64,000 nucleotides of DNA, from the NCBI RefSeq assembly GCF_048544455.1, contig NC_133538.1:253380491-253444490 (forward strand), written 5' to 3'. This DNA comes from Silene latifolia. Its lineage: Eukaryota > Streptophyta > Magnoliopsida > Caryophyllales > Caryophyllaceae. Both the position numbers and the translations under genes were made by a program. Under the pieces are notes generated by a model. It made no database searches, was not told the DNA's origin, and saw nothing but the letters and a program-made list of their open reading frames with translations. Positions 1 through 12,287 of the stretch are shown here, one piece after another (position 1 is the stretch's first letter; each line of letters begins with the position of its first letter).

Positions 1-411
1 TTATGAGTCAATTCTTTTGACTAGAGACTATTCGCCCAAGTTGGCACAACTTCTGATTAGCTTTGATTTATACTCTACGATTTCGTAAATGAGGTCAAAC
101 TGGGTATATTATGGGTTATGATGGACTGTGGCTGAACAAAGGGAATAGGGTGATAGGAATTGTCCACCCCTTGTCAGGGTTGTTTGAAATCTCAAGGCCA
201 CTCGAGGAGTAGTTAACTGGAAATGCGTGGCCACGCTCGGAAGGTATCTTTGATAGATAATTCCGGTCAGACAGTTAATCTCCAGATCGAGAAAACCACT
301 CAAGATATGATCAAATGTAAGTACGACCTGCAAGACACCTTATATTGAGTGGGAGATTGTAATAGGACAAGAGAATTGGTGACGCACACTTGTCGAGGAC
401 AAGTGGGAGAT
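1..411 (+). mobile_element. 3' internal end of a Ty1/Copia-type LTR retrotransposon
   Basis: This is the non-coding tail just upstream of a 3' LTR; I see no convincing protein on either strand. It ends in a purine-rich primer site, AAGTGGGAGATTG, directly before the LTR start TGTTGGG, an arrangement common in plant Copia elements. The core GTGGGAGATTG occurs twice, near 352-362 and 403-413. The rest of the element lies to the left, outside the window. The superfamily call rests on LTR and primer-tract style, not on a polymerase gene. Confidence 0.65.
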
Positions 412-1561
412 TGTTGGGAAATGTGTCCTCAACAATAGTCCGATCACATGATTTAAATATCATTATTAAATCTCATACTAAGAATACGTGAGGGATGATT
501 CTTTATACAGTCGACTGACCGTCATTAATCGGTAATGATTGGCTAACTAGAGTTTGACATTATTGTCGTGTGACGGTGGTGGTCAGTTGATCCCTTTAGG
601 TCATACCTATAGGATGAGGCCCAAATAGATATTTAATTAATTGTATGCAATACGAATTAATTAATTCCTTAATTATGGGAGTGCAATTTTGCGTCTTATT
701 TTAATGTGATTAAATTTAGTAATTAAGTGTTTTATTACTAAATTTGTTGAGGTATTATATAAGTTTTGAGGTAGAGGTAATTAGTTATTTAAAGTTACAA
801 GAAGTTGTAATTTTAACTAACTAGTAATTATGGGACCCATTATATGTTGATATAATGGTAGTATACTACTCAAAAAGTGGAGTGTATATTATATTATTAA
901 TTGTAATATTTAAGTATTAAATGATTACTTTAATAATTAAATATGTGAGATAGTTAAACATATGACTTATAAGCATTTGTGGGACAAATGACAAAAGGCA
1001 AAATTGGACCATATAAGACCAATATTTCGGCCAACATAAGAGCACATAAGATGCTCTTTTGTCTTGTGTTGATGTTGGTTATTGTGTGATTATGACACAT
1101 GATGCTAGCTCTAATCATGCCTACATCTTACACACTCTACCTACAATTAACAAACAAGTAAAAACAAAAGGCAAAAGATTCCTCCTTTGCCTTATGCCAA
1201 CCGGTTTTGGCATTACAAAAGGGCATTTTGGTTGCTCATTTTGCTACTACTTGTTTTGCTAGCTTTTGCTTATACCTCTCTAACTTTCCTCACATGCAAT
1301 TGCAACAAAGCTCTCCATAAATACTAATACACATCATATATTACTTGAGATAGTAATACAAGATCATTAGTATTATTAAGGTAATATTTCTACTAAATAT
1401 CTAGTTAATATTAGTAAGAATTTTTGGGAGTAATCTTGGGTGCAATTTATTGGAGTGGCTTCTATACTTGGAGTCTTAGGAGGATCATCCATCATTATAA
1501 GCTCAAGAACAAGTGAAGGAATGTGACCTTACTTGTGCCCATAATTTCGAACCAACCAACA
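412..1561 (+). repeat. Copia-type 3' LTR
   Basis: The LTR is about 1150 bp and runs from TGTTGGG to CCAACA, a 6-bp terminal inverted repeat. It follows a polypurine tract, so it is the 3' LTR of a plus-strand element. A TATA-like ATTATATAAG lies near 754-763. The 5 bases after it, ATGTA (1562-1566), are the expected target duplication, but the left copy is outside the window. The sequence to the right belongs to the minus-strand element E1, so this element appears to have inserted into E1. Confidence 0.75.
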
Positions 1562-1710
1562 ATGTAAGGAACATTGTTTTTTCTTATAAATCTTTCATTT
1601 TGTTATGCATGCACTAAATCTAAATAACAAATAATTAACAAGTTAATTAGTTCACTATTAGAGGAGTCTAATAATAGGTATATGAACCTAATAGGAGCCT
1701 CGAAAGTTTG

Positions 1711-3301
1711 CTAATCCTCACCCATCATATCATCATCATCATCATATCTTGAGGCATCATCAACCTCCATAGATTTGGAATCATGTCCACTATCACTTTC
1801 ACTTGCTTGTTCTTCCTCACTTTCCTCTTCCTCTTCTTGAGCTTCTTCTTCTTCTTGAACCTCTTCTTCTTCTTCTCCTTCTTGGTCACCACCCTCTTCA
1901 ACAACCATCTCCTCTCCACCCGGTCTACCACCACTAGGAATGCTAGGAAAGAATACTTCCCTATCTGCCCAACTAGGCAAAGGACAAGACGGATCAAGAA
2001 GTCCTTGCCTAGCTAGATGTAGGAGGGGCGGATATTGGGCATTGTAAGCATTCACTCTATCATTGTAAGCTTGCTTGTGCATTTCCCTCATGAGTAGTGT
2101 CAAGTAATAATTTCCCACTTTGACATCCTTGGGTTTGAACTCGTGGTATTCAAATGGGTAAGGTGGGTGATAATGGAGGAGGTGGGTTCGGCGCAATTTC
2201 GCTCTTTTGTTGTTGAATGATATACTCGGTCTCTTCGGAGAGTGGGAAAAGGTAGTTCGGTTAGTGAACATTCAATCGGCATATTTTGGAAGGCAAGGTG
2301 AAGGATCTAGCTTCATTTGTTAACCACCCATATTTGTCGTCAAGAGTGTCGTGCTTGACCCACTTGAACTTGTGAATCATGGTGTCCATATCAACAAGAT
2401 GGCCTCCTTTAACGGGCACATAAGTCTTGTTTTTGTTGAAATCCCGGTTAAAATGCTTAGCCAAATGGGTGACTTGTCCTCCATTGACAATAAATGTGGT
2501 GCCTTCTTTGCCACAATTGAAATTAAGCCATCGTTCAACCAAAAGTCTTAGAGCATTGTATGGCTTGGTAAATTCCCTCCCAATGTTCAAGGCCGACTCA
2601 AGAAGAATACAATCGAGTTTGGTAAGATGATTTGTGCCATTTCTAGCCATCAAAGTATTCCCAATGACCTTATGCCATACTCTAATGCACGACAATCATG
2701 AAAGCGTATGAATTTCTTTCCGGAAATTGCAATCCAAAGAGGAGCGGGGTCATACTTGATAGAAGTCTTTATATATTTCGGGTTATCACTAAGGCCTAAT
2801 ATCTTACCCAATTCGCCATAAGTTATGTGTCTATCAACATTTTCAAGACGAAACTCGTTGTTGGTTCGAGTTTCCACGCTTGTGACTTTCAAAGAACTTA
2901 AAAATTCCAAGGTGAGGGAGGGGTATGTCAATTGTTTCATTGTAAACAATTTACCCAATCCCATAGACTCAAAGAAGGTTTTGGTTTGTTCAAGAACACC
3001 CAATTTTGACAATGCATTTTCACAAATAAATTTAGTAGGCATGATGGTTTTCTTAGAAAAGAGAATGAATTTCTCCCTATGAGAGTCGGAAGTGAAAGTT
3101 ACCTCCAGATAATTGGATAATTGTTCAATGACCGGAGTTGTTGATGTTGTAGCTTCCATAGGGGGATCTTGTTGTTGAACCTCCAACCTTGCCTCATGGA
3201 CTACGAATGCCTTTGACAATTGTTTTGCTTGAAGAGATAGTTACCTTTTGGAAAGTGTCTTCTTTGGGGGGTGCCTTGTTGCATCCTTTAGTTCTTGCCA
3301 T
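1711..3301 (-). pseudogene. Athila ORF1-type (env-position) protein, frameshifted (E1)
   Basis: Three overlapping reading frames (3219-2650, 2695-2261, 2271-1711) together give one protein of roughly 500 residues. The likely ATG is at 3301, one frameshift before the main frame. The motif TYPSLTLEFLSSL, followed by an FRLxN segment and a GELGKILGL segment, is the pattern of the plant ATHILA ORF1 family, which sits downstream of pol where retroviruses carry env. The C-terminus is very acidic, with long Glu runs and then Asp/Ser. I see no clear signal peptide or membrane segment, so an envelope role is unsupported. The reading-frame breaks indicate decay. Confidence 0.75.
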
Positions 3302-4691
3302 TCTCCTTTGCTTGATTACACCAATGAAAGGTTGAAATCTTCAATTTTTAGTGATACCCAAATTGATTTAGGATGAATGAATGTTGCTTTGTATCCTAAA
3401 AAATGGACTCAAAGGTTGAAGATTTTGGTGTTTGAATCACTTATTGTTACAAAAGGAGTGATTAATTTTTGTTGTGAGGAAGTTTGGTTTTAATTTGGTT
3501 GAGTTTGGTTGAGGAAATTTGATTTTTTTGATGGAGAGGATGAGGGTTTTTAGGGTTTTTGGGTAGTGGGTAGTGTTTGTGTGTTGAATAAATGAGAATG
3601 AATGAGAGAAAAAGGGTTTAAATTAACCATTATATTTGAAAGTGCAGCGGAGGACGAGCGGACCAGGCATCGGGATACTCGGATTCCTCAATGTTTGACT
3701 CAGGAAAAGACGCCACAGGACGAGCGTCTTGCTTATAAGACGAGCGGATTCCTTGGGGAGGGACGAGCGTCTTTCTAGGTGGACGCTCGGATTCCTTTAT
3801 AGAGAAAATCCCAGATTTTTGCTAATAAAAAGACGAGAGTCTTTTGTAAAGGACGGCCATCCAGACTGAGACGAGCGGATTCTCAGCTGAGACGCTCGGA
3901 TTCTTTTACAGACCAGTTTTTTGTATTTTACAGCTCTACCAGACGAGCGTCTGGTGACTTTGGACGCTCGGGTTCTTCAGGACGAGCGGATTGTCCGTTT
4001 GGCCGCTCAGATTCTTCCCTGACCACACGGACTCAGGTCCATCCGTGGGTACTTTGTAACCCGTGTCATTTTCATTCTTCAATTCTCTTGTTCTTTATTG
4101 TAGGGGCACTACAAAGGCATGAATAGCCTAGGCAATTGCTATCCCCACCCTATGGTAAAGCACTACACATCAATAAAATCATAAGTCCCTCCCTCAGTTC
4201 TCTCAAAATGATGAATATCTCGATCAAGGCACAAAAATATAAATACAAAAATGACAAAAATGCAATGTATTAATTGAAATACAAGTTAGGGAGTTAGAAT
4301 ATTTACAAATGGTGGTTTAGGGAGGACTCCACCAAACTCTCATCCAATGTGAGATGTCAAGGGGGCATGTTCAAGGTGTTGTTGATGTTACTCAACACCT
4401 TGAAGAAGAAGTCGAAAGCTTGCTCATTATCATGATAAAGGTCCTCAATAGATTTTTGCACTTGTTGTTTTCCATGATGGTCTTGGTTCATAGCATTACC
4501 AATATAGGGATTGAATATCCCTTCGAACTCATCATCTCAAAGACCGCAAACTTCGTCTACTTGATCATTAAAAGTTTCTTGAGTTGATAGAAGCAACTCT
4601 TCTTCTTTCTTGTCTAGCCAATGAGGGTATCTTCTTCACTTAACATGGGTGAGCTTTTCAAGCTCTCATTGTTGCTATTTCCTTGTTCTTT
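3302..4691 (-). other. E1 non-coding region between protease and env-position ORF
   Basis: No polymerase remnant is visible on either strand in this 1.4 kb. This is where RT, RNase H and integrase would lie in a complete element. Its main content is the GACGAGCG/GACGCTCG motif cluster at 3651-4012, with AT-rich sequence on both sides. Confidence 0.6.
3651..4012. repeat. E1 internal cluster of GACGAGCG / GACGCTCG motifs
   Basis: About a dozen copies of GACGAGCG or its near variant GACGCTCG occur at irregular spacing, many followed by GATTC or GTCTT. GAGCG and CGCTC are reverse complements, so the motif appears in both orientations. The same motif recurs in the E1 LTR near 8549-8650. Confidence 0.7.
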
Positions 4692-5723
4692 TTATGGAGC
4701 ATCATCCACTTTCTTTTTCCATTGAAATTCCAACTTCTTCCTATCATCCCTCCGGCTATAGTGATCAACCATAAAACATGGCTCATGCAATCGGGGAGCT
4801 CTCTTGGTCTTGTCAAGATTGAAAGTGATGGTTTCATCTCCTACTTCAAGGCTAAGTTCTCCTTGCTTCACATCGATCACCGCTCCCGCGGTGTGCAAGA
4901 AAGGTCTTCCTAAGATAATAGGAATGTTGGAGTCTTCTTCCATGTCAACAATAACGAAATCCACCGGGATGAAGAATTTTCCAATTCTCACTGGAACATC
5001 TTCCTATACCCCTAAAGGTGTCTTTGTTGATCTATCCGCCATTTGAAGCGTGATGTTGGTACATTTAAGTTCTCCCATTCCTAGCCTCTTGCTAACCGAA
5101 TATGGCATGACACGAACACTTGCCCCAAGGTCACATAAAGCTTTGTTGATTGTAGTGTCACCAATAGTGTATGGAATGGAGAAACTTCCCGGATCCTTGA
5201 GTTTTGGAGGTGAACTCCCTTGAAGGATGGCACTACTCACCTTAGTGAAGGCAATAGTCTCAAGCTTCCAGATTGATTTATTCTTCGTAAGGATGTCCTT
5301 CATGTACTTTGCATAGGCCAGAACGTGATTGATCAATTCCGTGAAAGGAATCGAGACTTCTAAATTCTTCACAATTTCCATGAATTTTCCAAGTTGGTCA
5401 TCAAATTTAGGCTTAGCTTTACGACTCGAGAATGGAAGTCTAATCACAATGGGCTCCTTCTCTTTAGCCTTTTCTTCACTTTTCTTTGAACCTTCTTGAT
5501 TGGTGGGTTCTTCTTCCCTAGAGTTTTGCACAACTCTTTCCTTGTCACTAGTTTCCACAACTTCATCCTCAACTTGCTTATTTGGTCCTTCATATCTCAT
5601 ACCACTCCTCAAATGAATGGCACTAACCGTTTCGTGTCTTAGGGGATTACTTTGAGGGTGTAATTGTCCCTTTTCTCTTTGAGAGTTTGAAGATACTAGT
5701 TGGGTCATTTGAGTTTCCAACAT
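4692..5723 (-). pseudogene. Retropepsin-type protease (E1)
   Basis: An aspartic protease follows gag in a different frame from the zinc-knuckle segment. The active-site region reads ALCDLGASVRVMP, with DLGA in place of the common DSG/DTG; this is usual in Athila elements. Downstream is the flap/ILGRPFLHTAGAVIDV segment that marks the C-terminal half of the fold. A stop at about 5004 separates the two halves in the same frame. Upstream is a Lys/Glu-rich linker (about residues 40-90). No RT follows, so the gene ends near 4692. Confidence 0.8.
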
Positions 5724-7152
5724 TTTTGTGTGGGCTAGGATATTGTTTATGGTGATGTCTTTTCCTTGGCTATCTTTTTTTGCATTTGAGTGAAAAATTC
5801 TTGTTGATTATTTTGCATTTGGAGGACCTCTTTTTGAACATCAAAACCTTGGTCATTTTGTTGATTTTATGGAGTTTGATTTTGATAACCTTGGTTTTGA
5901 TTGTAAAAGGGTCTTTGATTTTGGTTTCTCATGGGAGGTGGGGTGTATGTTGGTTGAGGGTTTTGAACATTTTGGCTTTTGTATGAGAGATTTGGGTGGA
6001 ATTTGGTGTTTTCATTGTAATAGTTGGAATAAGGGGTACCACTTTTGTATGCTTGAAAAGCATTCAATTGCTCATTTGTTCCCCTACATTCACTTTGGTC
6101 ATGTCCCAAAGTTCCATAATTCTCACACATCCCACTTGGGATTGATGAAGATGTCACCTTGGCATTAACATGATGCTTTGGTGATTTTGAGGCTTCTTGA
6201 AGCTTAGCCATAGCCTTCTCAAACTTCAAGTTGATGGTATCAATATGAGCACTAAGTTGAGCACCCAATTGAGTAATAGAGTCCACTTCATGCTTTCCTC
6301 CTCAAGTAGCCTTGCGAGGTCTACTATATTGTGAATTATGGACCGCCATTTCCTCAATCTTGTTCCAAGTTTGATTATTGTCAATTCGGTGAACATACCA
6401 TTTGATCCCATCTTGAGAATGTTTCTTGAGTCTTCAAAAAGACCATTCCAAAATTGTTGTACCAAGAACCACTCGCTAAGTCCATGATGAGGACATGAGC
6501 GACAAATTCCTTTGAATCGCTCCGAAGCTTCATACAAAGATTCTTCGTCCCTTTGCTTAAAACCCGTAATTTGAGCTCTTAGCATGTTAGTCTTTTCCGG
6601 AGGGTAGAATTTTTTGTAGAAAGCTAGAGCCAACTTCTTCCAAGAGTCAATTCCAAGAGTAACCTTATCAAGGCTCTTCAACCATTGTTTCGCGGTGCCA
6701 ATTAGAGAAAAAGGAAATAAGACCCATCGATATTGGTCTTGAGTCACTCCGGTTTGTGAAATCGCATCACAATAGTCACAAAAAGTTTCCATATGGGAAT
6801 GAGGGTCTTCACTAGGCATCCCCCCAAATTGGCTTCTTTCGACTAATTGGATAAATGCGGATTTTGCAATGAAATTTCCGGTTAAGTGTTGTGGTGTGGG
6901 AGTTCTATTGGGTAGGTTCTCCTCGGTTGGTACGGAATGTGATGAAAACTTAGGCATTATGGGTTGATTTTGTGTTGGGTTCTCCTCACCTTCTCTTGCA
7001 AAAGGGTTGATGAACTCAATAGTGTTTGGTTGAATGTCTACAGCCTCACCAATACCTCTCATAGTATTTCTAACAAGTCTTCTATTGGTTGTCAAAGTTC
7101 TTTAAATTTCGTGATCAATGGGTAACAAGTTACCTTGTGATCTTCTGGACAT
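5724..7152 (-). pseudogene. Gag polyprotein (capsid plus zinc knuckle), E1
   Basis: The capsid region has motifs shared with the other gag copies here: SAFIQLVERSQFGG, THME-like HSHMETFCDYC, GVTQDQ, ALAFYKKFYPP and FKQRDEESLYEA. The most likely start is the ATG at 7152, in frame with the long segment but followed by a TAA 16 codons later. A frameshift near 6250 separates capsid from the nucleocapsid. There the knuckle reads CENYGTLGHDQSEC, so the second cysteine of CX2CX4HX4C is replaced by Tyr. This copy is probably inactive. Confidence 0.85.
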
Positions 7153-7270
7153 GAAAAATATCAAACAACTCGAAAACAATTAGAACAAACCTTGAGGAGT
7201 TTTACTTCCCCAAGGAAAAGAAAGACACAACTAATAACAATCAAATAAAATCAAATCAAGTTAACACCGT

Positions 7271-7287
7271 CCCCGGCAACGGCGCCA
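7271..7287 (-). other. Primer-binding site, tRNA-Asp (E1)
   Basis: The minus strand reads TGGCGCCGTTGCCGGGG, complementary to the 3' end of plant tRNA-Asp(GTC) including CCA. It lies 4 bases inside the LTR edge at 7292 and fixes the element's orientation. Confidence 0.9.
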
Positions 7288-7291
7288 TTTT

Positions 7292-8986
7292 TGGTCGGTC
7301 CGCTTTGAGCTTAGATTTCGGTTACTTGTCGTTAGGAGCACCTAAAACAAAACAATATTTATAACTTTACAAACAACTCTAATACTAGTAAAGAGGCAAG
7401 TAAAGGTCAGATCCCAAGGGACGGGTATTGATGTAGGGTTTTCGATTGCAAGTAGTGGTGTCTAGGGTGTCACAATTTGGGTTGAGATAAGAAGATCACT
7501 AAAATAAATAACAATAAAAGTAAACAAGCAAGATAACTAAAATGAGATGTAAACAATTGATTAAAAGCACTAGGGTATCATGGGTTCATAGGGGATTCAT
7601 GTGAATTGATCATACAAACATATTCTCAAATTATAAGCAAGCAATTATTGTTGTGATAGGATCGAGTTGGTTTATATCTTACAATCCTAGGAAGGTTTGG
7701 CTCCTGGAGCCGAATCGATTAGATTGTACAACACCTACAAGTCGACTTAATCCTCCCTACTCAACTATATGCATGGTCTAATGATACTCGAGTTGGTTTA
7801 TGTCTTACAAGTCTCATTGAAAAGGTAAGTGATGGGTAAAAAATGCAAGGATTCATAGGCTCGCATTTCATCAAACATAACATGTGCATAAGTTGAGATC
7901 ACAACAAGCAAGCAAATAAATTATGAAAACATATTAAATTAAGCATGAATCATCCCCCATGTTGGTTTTCCCTAATTACCCATTAACCCTAGTTAAGGAA
8001 ACTACTCACTCATTATCAAGTTTGACATGTTAACAAGGTTGTCAATCATATTAACAAAGCAAAACATGATGAATAAATGAAGATGATTAACAATAATTAA
8101 AAAGGGATTAAGAGAATTATACCTAATAATGATTCCAAAATAATAATGCAAAGAATAATAGAAGTACTTGATGATTGATGGAAGGTTGTCAATCTCCCAA
8201 TAAACTCAAATAATCTTCAATTACCCAAAATAAAAGATGAACAAAAGAGAAATTAAAGAAATGAGATTTGTATTAATACTTGATTAGAAGTTGATAAAAA
8301 GATTAAAGAGAGATTAGAATAATATAAACTACACTAAAGATTGATAAGAAGAACATGATAATCTAATTAGACTAATGAGGTATTTATAGCAGGGATTAGG
8401 TGCACTAATTAGGGTTACTAAGGGCTTAAATGATGATTAAGTCATTGAGGAATCGCTCCTCTCAAGAAAAGATGCGGGTCTCCTTTTAGCTAGTCTTCTA
8501 AAAATATGCGCATCTCGAATGAAGAAAGAAGAGGACGTGTCTCTTTGGAAGACAATCCGAGCGTCCAAGGGTTGGGACGGGCGGCCTGGTGGTTTGGACG
8601 AGCGTTCAGGGGAGCTGCTGGACGGGCGTCCCGATGGTAAGGACGAGCGGATCCTGGCTCAGCTTTCTTTTCTTCTTTTCTTCTTCCAACAATCCTCCAG
8701 GATTTTGTCAGGGATGCAAGGATCTTCTTCATTATTGCCCATCTACTACATTATGTACAAAGGCCTTCTAGTCTTGTGTTCTCTTAGATGCTTGGTCATT
8801 AGATTTGATCAATTTAGCTCTATTTTGCCATGAAAATGCAAGGTTTGCACTCCTCTCCTACAAAGGAAACAAAACCTTAAAGAATATGAAAAACAAAGGA
8901 CTAAAGATAGTAAATGACCCAAATATGCACTAAAAAGCATAGGAACGAGGCTGATTCGGGGACTAAATATGCTTAAATACTGATCA
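7292..8986 (-). repeat. E1 5' LTR
   Basis: The 1695-bp LTR runs on the minus strand from TGATCAG (8986) to CCGACCA (7292), immediately before the tRNA-Asp primer site. A minus-strand TATA box, GCTATAAATA, lies at 8390-8381. The motif cluster at 8549-8650 sits about 160-260 bp upstream of it. No partner LTR is in the window for comparison. Confidence 0.8.
8549..8650. promoter_or_regulatory. GACGAGCG-type motif cluster upstream of E1 TATA box
   Basis: Five spaced GACGAGCG/GACGGGCG-type motifs lie in the U3 part of the LTR, upstream (on the minus strand) of the TATA box at 8381-8390. The position matches the TCGATCGA clusters in the LTRs of the other families, but the motif differs. Regulatory use is inferred from position only. 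Confidence 0.5.
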
Positions 8987-9319
8987 CATTAGTAGCTAAT
9001 TTCTTCATGCTAGGATTTAGGGGATCCATGGTTATATGATGGTTTTAAATTAGAATATTAAATCTGGAACAATTATTCGTTTGATATGTTAATCATAGCA
9101 TTTAATTCCTATTTAATTAGCTGAATGCATGCAGCTTGTTATTTAATATGGTAAACTCCGACCTAGATCGAGAGATTGGAAAGAGTGAGATCTGCTACGA
9201 ACAATATAATACTTTAAATAGAGCGAGAGCATATTAGAAAGTTTCTAGGGTGATTAGTGGACCGAGAGAACCTTATCACTGCCCTTGAGACCGTAAGTTG
9301 ACCAAGTCTTTGACCTTAC
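8987..9319 (+). repeat. 5' LTR of A, middle fragment
   Basis: It matches 44622-44955 of A's 3' LTR almost base for base, from GTAGCTAATTTCTTC to the CTTAC at 9315-9319. It is bounded on the left by the end of E1 and on the right by E2. The intact 3' LTR serves as the empty-site reference for both insertions. Confidence 0.9.
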
Positions 9320-10840
9320 TAATACCGTCGTAGAGTACCAAAGATAAATTTATAAATCCAAACTACTACTATAGCTAGTGGCAGTTAGGGTCGAACCACG
9401 GAGAGGCGATGCAATTAATAGTTGTCTAATTCTAGTCTAAGGTAACAGTTTTGAGGGGTTTGACTTGAATTATTCTATAACTAAATCAAATTTAAAATAA
9501 ACTAAAGCAAGTAAATGAGTAATTAAAGAAATAAGACGAAATCAAATATTAAAAGGATGCTAAAATGGTCGGTTCACTGTAGTTTCGGCGGCGATATCCG
9601 AGGTAAGTCTTTGATAATCACGTAGGATGGGAAAATAAGAAGTCCTCTCGGTCCATTCTTAACAGGTAGCATCTTTCGATCTCACTACGGGTTCCTAATA
9701 TTACTAGTACTAACTCTCGCCCTGAAAAGTGATTTAAAAGCCTAAATTAACTTATCTCTCGATCTTATTAATTTAGCCGTCTTAATTAAGTAGTCTATTT
9801 CCCTCCCCTATATTTCGATCTTATCGGGTCGGTCAATTCCTAAGCATTCAACTAGTCGCGTGCACTCAATTCGTCAAATATAGCAATTAAATTAATTAAG
9901 TCGAAGCAATTCTCACGTGAGCCGCTCGATCGACCAGGGTAGGCAGTCGATCGACCATGGCGCGACTCAGGTCAACCTATTCTACGCCGCCGACACTACA
10001 GGTCCCCTACATTCTAGCACAAAGGGTTTAGCTACTCATGATAAAATTCATAACAACAATGAAATTAATAATTAACGAAATTTGATGCATGATTGAATAG
10101 ACTAAACAAATAAGATGCATAAACGAAATAAAGCTTAGGAATCTAATTTACGCAATCCTAATCTATGAACGAATAAAGATAAACTGAAAGTAAAAAGTCG
10201 GAATTACCGACTGAAAACAGGAGGAAGAATCCCAAAGCACGAACGAAAGTAAAGCAAATAAAACCGATTGTATTGAATGATTATGAGATCTAATGCTAAA
10301 CTTGATATTGAACCCTAATTATTTTCCTAAAATTCGATGATGACCTTCTGAAACTTAAACTTACGTTATATAGATAGTCTTACGTAACTTTTATTCCAAA
10401 AACCTAATTACATTGGGCTTTCTCGTCTTTTAATTCCCGTCAGCTCGTGGGGTGGTCGATCGACCACTTGGACTAGTCGATCGACCAAGGTGTGCTGTAC
10501 AGGAGCTTCTGACAATCGTACTCTGGTCGATCGACCAAGAGCACCAGTCTATCGACCACTTCAACAGGTACTTGGCTCCGAAAGCTTCGTAAATCCATCT
10601 TTCGGGCCTCGATACGCGCACCAAGTTCATTTCCCGAGTCTTTACTCTATGTCAAATGCAATGCTAAGTACTTAGGGACGTATTTGGCTCGATTTCCGCT
10701 AGATTCTTCACATTTCTGCAATATTATACAAAAACATGAAAGTAGACGGAAATAGGGAAAATAGTAGCATAAACTACATAATTGAGCTCTGAAATGCGTG
10801 TGAAATAGGGTGTAAAACATCATATTTAGGATACACATCA
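9320..10840 (-). repeat. E2 3' LTR
   Basis: The LTR is 1521 bp and pairs with 16247-17773. On the minus strand it starts TGATGTGTATCC and ends CGGTATTA; the terminal ATTA instead of ATCA is shared by both LTRs. A minus-strand TATA-like TATATAACG lies around 10364-10372. GTCGATCGAC motifs lie upstream of it (10452-10559) and again downstream (9926-9959). Confidence 0.93.
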
Positions 10841-10879
10841 AACTTCCCCAAACCAAACCCTTGCTTATCCCCAAGCAAG
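10841..10879 (-). promoter_or_regulatory. E2 polypurine tract with adjoining hairpin
   Basis: On the minus strand an 8-bp stem-loop (10879-10860; stem CTTGCTTG with loop GGGA, one G-U pair) is followed by GGGTTTGGTTTGGGGAAGTT and then the LTR start TGATG. The purine run is the expected plus-strand primer. The hairpin recurs in A, E4 and E5. Confidence 0.75.
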
Positions 10880-12287
10880 AACTAGACTCGATCCTAAAAC
10901 CTAATGGAACGAGTTCAATCTCAGAGCGAAATGCAAACCGAATAGCCTAAACCAATTTAATGCAACAACTAACAATCAATTAGCAATATGAATCATGCAA
11001 ACGAATTATGTAGTCGTCAAAAACTGCTGAACCGTCAACTATAGAGACTTATCATTATGAACTCTCACGGGTCGCTCATATCACACGTAGGCACAGATGA
11101 ATATGTGTAAAAATAGAATGAAGTAATTTTGTAATGACTCTCACCTAACTACGACCTATAAGAACATGTCTGCAATCTAATATAAAAATAATCTCTACAA
11201 CCGTACATATGCATTCCAACCAAACAAATGACCATGACACAAGCCGAGGTAAATATGGATATGTGAGGTATGGGCAGGAAGGGCTAAGATAAATTTGGTT
11301 AAAACAGAGTTAAAAGCCAAGCTAGTAACTAAGGAAACCAAATTATAACAACATCCAACTTCTTGCTCAAGATTTCAATCGAAACGGTTCTAATAGTAAG
11401 CATGAATCTGACAATTTCCACAATTAGTCAACTCTCCATAGGATACAAATACAACATGGGAGCAAAAATAGCCAATTAACAAGACTTTGAATTATGCGAT
11501 ATTGATTTTTTTTCTTTCGCTACTGCAGCAAGCAGTCGATCGACTGATTCTCTTTTTTTCCGAATCATTTTTTTTCTTTCTTTTTTCTTTTTTTATCTCT
11601 TTTTTCTCTCTTGTCCTTTTCATCTTCCCAACATCATCTCAAAATGAGCATTATCTACCAAAAACGAAATAACAATCCCAAGAACATAAACTACTAGCTT
11701 GACAAGGGCAGGCTAAATGTAGGACGTAGTAACGGGACAAAAAGGCTATTTTTGGCAGTGTGGAGCTTATGGGCAAAATGAATAATGGGATGACCTCTTC
11801 CACATGTGTCAACTAACCACGAACCCGAATGCATAGAGGTATTCAACTGATTAAGTTCATATTTATGCATATTGATATAATATGTCTCACAAGGAGTAAC
11901 TACTCAAGTTCTTAGATAAACTGGTCATGAAATGACACCAGTTATAAGCTCTAAACCTCAGAAATTATAAGTAGTTTGCCATAAATCTAAGTCAAGTTTA
12001 AAGTTCAGCAAGAAATTTAATGAAAACTCGTAGACTATGCATATGATTCTACTAATAACATGTCAATTAGCAAGGCTCAGGCATAAACAGATGAAAATGC
12101 AATGTCATCATTGAAATACTACCGTTCCGACTCAACCTATATGCTAAAATAAACGTGCAATTTTTTTTGAATTTTTTGAATTTTTTTGAATTTTTGAATA
12201 TATATAGGAAATGAAATAACAAATGCAAACTGAAGTGCAATAAACGTGAAACAGAAGTGCAATAAAACATGTGAATGAAATGCAAAA

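Larger units (their letters stand above)
1562..8986 (-). mobile_element. E1: Athila-like Gypsy element without polymerase, 3' end missing
   Basis: Read on the minus strand it has a 5' LTR (8986-7292), a tRNA-Asp primer site, gag, protease, a 1.4-kb non-coding stretch and an env-position ORF. No reverse transcriptase, RNase H or integrase motif is present between protease (ends 4692) and the env-position ORF (starts 3301). Its 3' LTR is not in the window because the Copia element interrupts it. It begins with TGATCA at 8986. The next five bases CATTA (8987-8991) correspond to CATGA at 44622-44626 in the other LTR of element A, so E1 inserted into A's 5' LTR. Confidence 0.85.

Noticed and set aside
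1783..2016. Phe/Leu-rich plus-strand frame resembling membrane segments
   Set aside because: It is the complement of the Glu-rich acidic tail of the E1 env-position protein.
5100..5150. DLGA instead of DSG/DTG in the protease active site as a possible inactivating change
   Set aside because: All four protease copies here (E1, E2, A, E5) share DLGA and it is usual in plant Athila-type elements, so it is a family feature.
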